Source of the DNA: DASPTH01 sp035623515
GTDB lineage: Bacteria; Actinomycetota; Acidimicrobiia; IMCC26256; DASPTH01
NCBI GenBank assembly: GCA_035623515.1
Contig: DASPTH010000160.1
Location: 1-9,687, forward strand
Direction: 5' to 3'
DNA length: 9,687 nt
Position 1 is the stretch's first letter. Every line of letters starts with the position of its first letter. Under the pieces are notes generated by a model. It worked only from the letters and a program-made list of their open reading frames with translations, was not told where the DNA came from and searched no databases. A program made the translations under genes and the position numbers. Shown one piece after another: positions 5,245 to 9,687 of the stretch.

Positions 5245-5865
5245 ATGCTGCTCGTGGGGTTGACGGGTGGGATCGGGTCCGGGAAGTCCACGGTCGCCCG
5301 CCTCTTGCAGGACAAGGGCGCCCGGGTCATCGACGCCGACGTGGCCGCCCGCAAGGTGGTGGAGCCCGGCGCTCCGGCCCTCGCCGCGCTCGTCGAGCGC
5401 TTCGGCGACGGCATCCTGCTCGCGGACGGTGGTCTCGATCGCCCCGGCCTCGCGCGCATCGCGTTCGCCGACGATGAAGGCCGGGAAGCCCTGAACCGGA
5501 TCACGTGGCCGGCCATCGTCGACGAGTTCACCCGGGAGATCGAGGCGGCGCCGCCGAGCGCGATCGTCGTGTGCGACGCGCCGCTGCTCGCCGAGGGCGG
5601 GCCGGGGTCCGAGCGCGAGTTCGCGGCGGTCATCGTGGTGGAGGCCCCTCGCCAGGTTCGCCTCGACCGCGTCGAGGCGCGCGGTATCGCGCGCGACGAC
5701 GCGGCGCGACGGATGGCCGCGCAGGCGAGCGACGACGAACGGCGCGAGTACGCGACCTACGTGCTCGACAACCGAGGCGACCTGGGTTCCCTGGCGCGCC
5801 AGGTCGACGAGGTCTGGGCCGACCTCGAGCGGATGCGCGTCGAGCAGGACGAGCTCCCGGAATAA
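5245..5865 (+). CDS. coaE: Dephospho-CoA kinase
   Basis: A complete 206-residue dephospho-CoA kinase, normal length for the single-domain form. It phosphorylates the 3'-hydroxyl of the ribose of dephospho-CoA with ATP, the last step of coenzyme A synthesis, in the cytoplasm. The Walker A loop GGIGSGKST is at residues 8-16, preceded by the family-typical MLLVGLTG. The substrate-site IDAD is at 29-32 with R36 following (VAARKVVEPG), DAPLLAE at 111-117 corresponds to the conserved PLL segment, the lid region RLDRVEARG is at 139-147, RMAAQ at 156-160, and VLDNRGD at 173-179 is the usual C-terminal motif. It lies 29 bases before uvrB in the same orientation, the order seen in other actinobacteria. 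It is divergent from the pilin array. Nothing appears defective. Confidence 0.97.
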   Translation: MLLVGLTGGIGSGKSTVARLLQDKGARVIDADVAARKVVEPGAPALAALVERFGDGILLADGGLDRPGLARIAFADDEGREALNRITWPAIVDEFTREIEAAPPSAIVVCDAPLLAEGGPGSEREFAAVIVVEAPRQVRLDRVEARGIARDDAARRMAAQASDDERREYATYVLDNRGDLGSLARQVDEVWADLERMRVEQDELPE

Positions 5866-5882
5866 CCGTCACACCGCGCCGT

Positions 5883-5888
5883 TACAGT
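5883..5888 (+). promoter_or_regulatory. -10 element of uvrB, probably leaderless transcript
   Basis: TACAGT matches TANNNT and ends six bases before the GTG start of uvrB, exactly where a -10 lies when transcription starts at the first base of the start codon. No Shine-Dalgarno is present in the 29-base gap after coaE. No LexA-type box was seen in the gap or in coaE by eye. Confidence 0.5.
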
Positions 5889-5894
5889 CTGACC

Positions 5895-7925
5895 GTGCCC
5901 CCGCTCGAAGTCGTGTCGCACCTGTCTCCCGCCGGCGACCAGCCGGAGGCGATCGCCGCGCTCGCCGACGGCGTCGAGCGGGGCGACCGGTTCCAGACCC
6001 TGCTCGGGATCACCGGCTCCGGGAAGAGCTTCACCATCGCCGGGGTCGTCGCGCGCGTCGATCGGCCCACGCTCGTGCTCGCGCCCAACAAGAGCCTGGC
6101 GGCACAGCTCACCAGTGAGTTCCGCGAGCTCTTCCCGAAGAACCGCGTCGAGTACTTCGTCTCCTACTACGACTACTACCAGCCCGAGGCCTACCTCCCC
6201 TCCACCGACACCTACATCGAGAAGGACTCGTCGATCAACGACGAGATCGACCGCCTCCGCCACTCGGCCACGAGCGCCCTGATGTCGCGCCGCGACGTCG
6301 TCATCGTCGCGTCGGTGTCGGCGATCTACGGCCTCGGCGGTCCCGACGAGTACGCGAAGCAGTCGCTGATCCTCGACGTCGGCGAGGAGCACGACCAACG
6401 CGCCATCCTCTCGCGCCTCGTCGACCTCGCGTACGACCGCAACGACGTCGCGTTCGCGAGGAACAAGTTCCGGGTCCGGGGCGACACGATCGAGGTGTTC
6501 CCCGCCTACGAGGAGCACGCGGTGCGCATCCAGCTCTTCGGTGACGAGGTGGAGCGGATCGCGTCGGTCGACCCGCTCACCGGGGAGGTCGTCGAGGAGG
6601 TCGACCGCCTGGTGCTCTTCCCGGCGTCGCACTATGTCACCGACGAGGACCACATGCGCGCGGCGATCGAGGGGATCGAGGCCGAGCTTGCGGAGCGGCT
6701 CGCGTGGCTCGAGGGCAAGGGGAAGCTGCTGGAGGCGCAGCGGCTACGCATGCGCACCACGTACGACCTCGAGATGATGCGCGAGATCGGCGTGTGCTCG
6801 GGCATCGAGAACTACTCCCGCCACCTCGACGGTCGCGCGCCGGGGCAGCGGCCCTACACCCTGCTCGACTACTTCCCCGACGACTTCCTGTGCGTCGTCG
6901 ACGAGTCGCACGTCACGGTCCCGCAGCTGCACGGCCAGTTCGAGGGCGACCGGTCGCGCAAGGAGACGCTCGTCGAGCACGGCTTCCGGCTGCCGTCGGC
7001 GCTCGACAACCGCCCGCTGCGGTTCGAGGAGTTCACCGAGGCGGTGAACCAGGTGGTGTTCCTCTCGGCCACCCCCAGCCCGTACGAGCTCGAGGTGTCC
7101 ACGCACGTGGCCGAGCAGATCGTGCGGCCCACCGGCCTCGTCGATCCCGAGGTCATCGTGCGCCCCACGCGCGGCCAGATCGACGACCTGGTCGCCGAGA
7201 TCCGCGCCCGCACCGAGCGCGACCACCGCGTGCTCGTCACCACGCTCACCAAGAAGATGGCCGAGGACCTCTCCGACTACCTCGTCGAGCTGGGCCTGCG
7301 GGTGCGCTACCTGCACAGCGAGGTCGACACGTTGGAACGCGTCGAGATCCTGCGCGCGCTGCGCCTGGGCGAATTCGACGTGCTCGTCGGCATCAACCTG
7401 CTGCGGGAGGGGCTCGACCTGCCCGAGGTGTCGCTCGTGGCGATCCTCGACGCCGACAAGGAGGGATTCCTGCGCTCCGAGACCTCGCTCATCCAGATGA
7501 TCGGCCGCGCCGCGCGCAACGTCGAGGGTCAGGTCGTGATGTACGCCGACCAGATGACGGATTCGATGCGCCGGGCCATCTCGGAGACGAACCGCCGGCG
7601 CAAGAAGCAGCTCGAGTACAACGCGGCCCACGGGATCGACCCGCAGACGGTCCGCAAGAAGGTCACCGACATCCTCGAGATGCTCCGGGGCGACGGTGAC
7701 CTCGCGCCCACGCGGGGCCGGGGGCGGCGGCGCGGCGGCCGCGACCACTCGCAGCGGTCCGCGGTGTTCGATCTCGCCGACGTGCCGCCCGACGACCTCG
7801 GCCGGCTCATCCAGACCTTGCAGGACGAGATGGCGGATGCGGCGCGCGACCTCAGGTTCGAGGAGGCGGCTCGCCTCCGCGACGAGATCGCCGAGTTGAA
7901 GCGGGAGTTGCGCGCCGTTTCCTGA
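5895..7925 (+). CDS. uvrB: UvrABC excinuclease subunit B
   Basis: A 676-residue UvrB, full length. It is the damage-verifying helicase-like subunit of nucleotide excision repair, loaded by UvrA and then bound by the UvrC nuclease. Motifs in order: Walker A GITGSGKS (about 38-45), the Tyr-rich beta-hairpin SYYDYYQPEAYLP (about 89-101) that clamps DNA, helicase motif II DESH (about 335), motif III SATPSPYE (about 390), HSEVDTLERVEIL (about 473), GINLLREGLDLPEV (about 498), motif VI QMIGRAARN (about 533), and a C-terminal UVR domain for UvrC binding (about 640-675). A short basic linker (RGRGRRRGGR) precedes the UVR domain. The frame is open far upstream through coaE, so the start is set by homology: GTG at 5895 gives MPPLEVVSHLSPAGDQPEAI, the normal UvrB N-terminus, and it follows a -10 element by six bases. 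Strong hairpins follow the stop. Confidence 0.97.
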   Translation: MPPLEVVSHLSPAGDQPEAIAALADGVERGDRFQTLLGITGSGKSFTIAGVVARVDRPTLVLAPNKSLAAQLTSEFRELFPKNRVEYFVSYYDYYQPEAYLPSTDTYIEKDSSINDEIDRLRHSATSALMSRRDVVIVASVSAIYGLGGPDEYAKQSLILDVGEEHDQRAILSRLVDLAYDRNDVAFARNKFRVRGDTIEVFPAYEEHAVRIQLFGDEVERIASVDPLTGEVVEEVDRLVLFPASHYVTDEDHMRAAIEGIEAELAERLAWLEGKGKLLEAQRLRMRTTYDLEMMREIGVCSGIENYSRHLDGRAPGQRPYTLLDYFPDDFLCVVDESHVTVPQLHGQFEGDRSRKETLVEHGFRLPSALDNRPLRFEEFTEAVNQVVFLSATPSPYELEVSTHVAEQIVRPTGLVDPEVIVRPTRGQIDDLVAEIRARTERDHRVLVTTLTKKMAEDLSDYLVELGLRVRYLHSEVDTLERVEILRALRLGEFDVLVGINLLREGLDLPEVSLVAILDADKEGFLRSETSLIQMIGRAARNVEGQVVMYADQMTDSMRRAISETNRRRKKQLEYNAAHGIDPQTVRKKVTDILEMLRGDGDLAPTRGRGRRRGGRDHSQRSAVFDLADVPPDDLGRLIQTLQDEMADAARDLRFEEAARLRDEIAELKRELRAVS

Positions 7926-7981
7926 CTCGGGCTCGGTGCTGTGCCCGGGGGCTGTCGGCGGCGACCCGACCGGTTGCACTT

Positions 7982-8035
7982 CTCGACCGGGGCCGCTGTC
8001 GGGTCGAGCCCAGAGCCGGGTCTCGACCCGGCGGC
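7982..8035 (+). terminator. Hairpin cluster downstream of uvrB with mutually exclusive stems
   Basis: CTCGACC occurs at 7982-7988 and 8022-8028 and its complement GGTCGAG at 8002-8008, each exactly 20 bases apart. The middle copy can pair with either neighbour. The downstream pairing is stronger: CGGGTCGAG (8000-8008) with CTCGACCCG (8022-8030) is 9 bp perfect and extends to 7995/8035 with two G-T pairs. It begins about 70 bases after the uvrB stop and is the likely terminator; no T-tract follows. The alternative folding could also give an attenuator-like switch for the next gene. Confidence 0.5.
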
Positions 8036-8047
8036 CACGACTGTCTC

Positions 8048-8072
8048 GAAGCGACGGTCGGGTCGCCGCTTC
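8048..8072 (+). other. Second hairpin in the gap after uvrB
   Basis: GAAGCG (8048-8053) pairs with CGCTTC (8067-8072), extended inward by CGG/TCG with one mismatch. Apart from this and the preceding cluster, the 190-base gap 7926-8115 shows no gene, RNA or recognisable promoter that I can support. Confidence 0.3.
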
Positions 8073-8115
8073 CGGCACGGTCAAGTCGCCGCGGCGGGGC
8101 GCCGTTCTTCACCGC

Positions 8116-9528
8116 GTGCGTGTCGCGACTCCCTCTCCTGCGCGTTCCTCGTCGCGGGGCTCGGTGACGGGGTGGGTGTTGGGTGCGATCGTTGTGGGTG
8201 GGGTGCTCTTGCGGGTATGGAGGGCGGGGGTCAATGGGCTGACGTTCGACGAGACGTTCACGGCGATGGCGGGGCGACGGTCGATCACGGATCTGCTGGC
8301 GTTCCTGCGCAGCGCCGACTCGCACCCACCGCTCGACTACCTGCTGCGGATGCCCCTGGCGCGGGCGGGCGTGAGCGACTTCGTCTTCCGGCTGCCGTCG
8401 GTCGTGATGTCGTCGGCGGCGCTTGCCGTCTTCGCGTGGTGGATGCGGCGTCGGGGTTGGCTCGGCGTCGTCGCCACTGCAGTGATGGCCGTCTCGACGT
8501 TCCAGTTGATGTACGGCGGCGAGGCACGCATGTACGCGCTGCTCCAGTTGGTCGGCGTGCTCGTGGCGGTTTTGGCGGAGACCTGGCTGCAGCAACCGCG
8601 GGCGTGGCATCCGTGGGCGGTGGGGGCGCTGCTGCTCGTCGCTGCGTTCGACCACGTGTCGGCGTTGCTGCTCGCGGCCGGGGTCTTCGCGCTCGCCGGC
8701 TTCCGGCGGGACCCGGCCTCCTGGCGATGGCGGTTCGGTGCGGCCGTGCCCGTCCTGCTGTGGGCCATCGTGTGGGGCCCCGTGCTGCTCGCGCAGCAGT
8801 CGGGCAACTTCGCGTCGTGGATCCCGCTCACCACACCGGGCGGATTCGCCGACATCGTCGCCCGCCACGTGACGTACACGGACTGGCTGAAGCCGCTGGC
8901 CTTCCTCGCGGTCGTCGCGGGGTCGGTGCTGCTCGTGCGCCGCGACGCCGCGCTCGGCCGGGTGTTCCTCGCATGTGTGGTGGTGCCGTTCGTGCTGGCT
9001 GCACTCGTCGGGCTCTTCGCACCGTTCTTCTTCGACCGTACGTTGACGCTCTCCGCGTGGGGCCCGCCGCTCGCGCTCGCCTTCCTCGTCGACTGGACCG
9101 TCACCAGGTACCACACCGTCGGCGTCGCGCTCGGCGCCACGGTCGTGGTCCTCGCGCTCATGTCGTCGATCTGGTTCTTCGGCCTGCCGTGGGACACGGA
9201 CGTGTCGATGGAACACCTCGAAGCGGTCGCCCGGCCCGGCGACGTGATCGCGGTCTACCCGGCGCGGCAGGCCGACATCGTGGAGTGGCGCATCGGGGTG
9301 CGCGGCCCGCGCCCCGCGCGCGGCGTGTCGGTGCCCGGGCTCCCCGACACCGAGGCCATCCAGCTCGAGGGTGGCGCCACCACGCGGGTCTGGTTGCTCG
9401 CGTGGGCGTGGGACCACCACCCGTTCGCCGGGTTCGCGCGGTGCGCGCCGGAGTGGACCGACGGCACGACGAAGGTGCTCTGCCTCCGGGTGGGCTGGGT
9501 GCACTCCGCGTCGGAGCCCGCGCTCTGA
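8116..9528 (+). CDS. GT39/PMT-like (GT-C fold) membrane glycosyltransferase
   Basis: A 470-residue polytopic membrane protein when started at GTG 8116, with a first membrane segment at about residues 18-35, some ten hydrophobic segments in total, and a soluble C-terminal domain of about 120 residues. The first extracellular loop holds the acidic pair of the PMT_2 family, FDETF with D45-E46, then DSHPPLDYLL (68-77) and, after the second segment, GGEARMYALL (about 134-143); all are typical of GT39-like enzymes that move a sugar from polyprenyl phosphate to a protein or glycan. Acceptor and sugar cannot be told. The open frame extends up to 7936, but that part runs through the hairpins after uvrB and has no membrane-protein character, so I place the start after them; GTG 8164 is the alternative. 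It separates uvrB from uvrA and shares no obvious function with them. Confidence 0.78.
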   Translation: MRVATPSPARSSSRGSVTGWVLGAIVVGGVLLRVWRAGVNGLTFDETFTAMAGRRSITDLLAFLRSADSHPPLDYLLRMPLARAGVSDFVFRLPSVVMSSAALAVFAWWMRRRGWLGVVATAVMAVSTFQLMYGGEARMYALLQLVGVLVAVLAETWLQQPRAWHPWAVGALLLVAAFDHVSALLLAAGVFALAGFRRDPASWRWRFGAAVPVLLWAIVWGPVLLAQQSGNFASWIPLTTPGGFADIVARHVTYTDWLKPLAFLAVVAGSVLLVRRDAALGRVFLACVVVPFVLAALVGLFAPFFFDRTLTLSAWGPPLALAFLVDWTVTRYHTVGVALGATVVVLALMSSIWFFGLPWDTDVSMEHLEAVARPGDVIAVYPARQADIVEWRIGVRGPRPARGVSVPGLPDTEAIQLEGGATTRVWLLAWAWDHHPFAGFARCAPEWTDGTTKVLCLRVGWVHSASEPAL

Positions 9529-9530
9529 GG

Positions 9531-9546
9531 CCGAACATCCGTTCGA
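9531..9546 (+). promoter_or_regulatory. LexA (SOS) box upstream of uvrA
   Basis: CCGAACATCCGTTCGA contains the perfect inverted repeat CGAAC-N4-GTTCG (9532-9545) and matches the actinobacterial LexA consensus TCGAAC-N4-GTTCGA at 11 of 12 defined positions. It begins two bases after the preceding stop codon. The right half-site lies where the -35 would be relative to the -10 at 9564 (17-base spacer), the ideal place for repression. It indicates that uvrA belongs to the SOS regulon here. Confidence 0.8.
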
Positions 9547-9563
9547 CGGCGCCGGGGAGCGGG

Positions 9564-9569
9564 TACCCT
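9564..9569 (+). promoter_or_regulatory. -10 element of uvrA
   Basis: TACCCT fits TANNNT and ends eight bases before the GTG at 9578, so the message would be leaderless or carry one or two bases of leader. No Shine-Dalgarno is convincing (CGGGG at 9571-9575 is too close to the start). Confidence 0.4.
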
Positions 9570-9577
9570 GCGGGGCT

Positions 9578-9687
9578 GTGGGTGGCTCGATCAGGATCAG
9601 GGGCGCGCGCGAGCACAACCTGCGCAACGTCGACTTGGAGTTGCCGCGCGACAAGCTGATCGTGTTCACCGGCCTCTCGGGGTCGGG
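9578..9687 (+). CDS. uvrA: UvrABC excinuclease subunit A (5' end only)
   Basis: The first 36 codons of UvrA; the gene runs off the window. The start GTG gives MGGSIRIRGAREHNLRNVDL, then ELPRDKLIVFTGLSGS, which is the standard UvrA N-terminus ending inside the first Walker A motif (GLSGSGKSSLAF in the family). UvrA is the ATPase that senses distorted DNA and loads UvrB, encoded 1.7 kb upstream on the same strand. The GTG is chosen because it fits the family N-terminus and lies just downstream of a -10 element and a LexA box. No other part of the protein can be judged. Confidence 0.95.
   Translation, partial: MGGSIRIRGAREHNLRNVDLELPRDKLIVFTGLSGS

Noticed and set aside
5235..5875. Ten-base direct repeat CCGTCACACC just before coaE (5235-5244) and just after it (5866-5875)
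   Set aside because: Ten bases in GC-rich DNA can recur by chance; no mobile-element hallmarks, and coaE is in its usual context.
5505..5894. N-terminal extension of uvrB by 130 codons
   Set aside because: It overlaps coaE in another frame, is Arg-rich, and UvrB homologues begin at the residues encoded from 5895.
7936..8115. 60-codon N-terminal extension of the PMT-like protein
   Set aside because: It passes through the hairpins after uvrB and encodes a Ser/Arg/Gly-rich stretch with no membrane segment; a start at 8116 or 8164 fits the family better.
7852..9669. 605-codon minus-strand open frame opposite the membrane protein and uvrA
   Set aside because: Low-complexity, charged translation without motifs; it overlaps recognisable genes on the plus strand and the LexA box region.
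1..9687. CRISPR arrays, tRNA or rRNA genes, insertion sequences, prophage or toxin-antitoxin genes
   Set aside because: None seen on either strand; gaps are short and explained by the regulatory elements listed.

Overview
The window is a GC-rich chromosomal segment with frequent GTG starts, tight gene packing and almost no noncoding sequence. The gene order coaE-uvrB-(membrane protein)-uvrA, a LexA box of the CGAAC-N4-GTTCG type, TANNNT promoter elements placed directly before start codons, and the form of the Flp pilins all suggest an Actinomycetota bacterium. Acidimicrobiia is my best guess; that level is inference. Nothing points to a plasmid, phage or insertion sequence.

Layout. (1) 1-2978, plus strand: the 3' end of tadB, then tadC (1-nt gap), then a polytopic membrane protein of glycosyltransferase-C type. 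These are the inner-membrane platform genes of a Tad/Flp type IV pilus plus an envelope gene at the end of the operon. (2) 3052-4125, minus strand: a complete DUF4037 (nucleotidyltransferase-like) gene, convergent with the operon. (3) 4170-5202, minus strand: three tandem genes for Flp major pilin precursors. Each has its own ribosome binding site, its own downstream hairpin and its own upstream promoter-like element. (4) 5229-7925, plus strand: coaE (last step of CoA synthesis) and uvrB (nucleotide excision repair). (5) 7926-8115: a noncoding gap with strong, mutually exclusive hairpins. (6) 8116-9528: a second GT-C/PMT-like membrane protein. (7) 9531-9687: a LexA operator, a -10 element and the first 36 codons of uvrA.

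How the genes work together. Regions 1 and 3 belong to one system. The Flp precursors would be cut by a prepilin peptidase encoded elsewhere and assembled by TadB/TadC with the TadA ATPase (upstream of, or outside, the window). Regions 4 to 7 are housekeeping: CoA synthesis, UvrAB DNA repair, and a lipid-linked sugar transferase-like protein of unknown substrate.

The most notable observation is in the pilin array. Each of the three pilin genes is preceded, 66-70 nt upstream of its ATG, by TCAA-N16-GCCGAT(A/G)(T/G). This closely resembles the -35/-10 of sigma-28 (FliA/SigD/WhiG) promoters. Spacer length is identical in all three and distance to the ATG nearly so, which is unlikely to be chance and suggests that the pilins form a flagellar-type-sigma regulon. 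Two of the three promoters are embedded in long inverted repeats that look like the terminators of the preceding pilin gene, giving compact terminator/promoter units.
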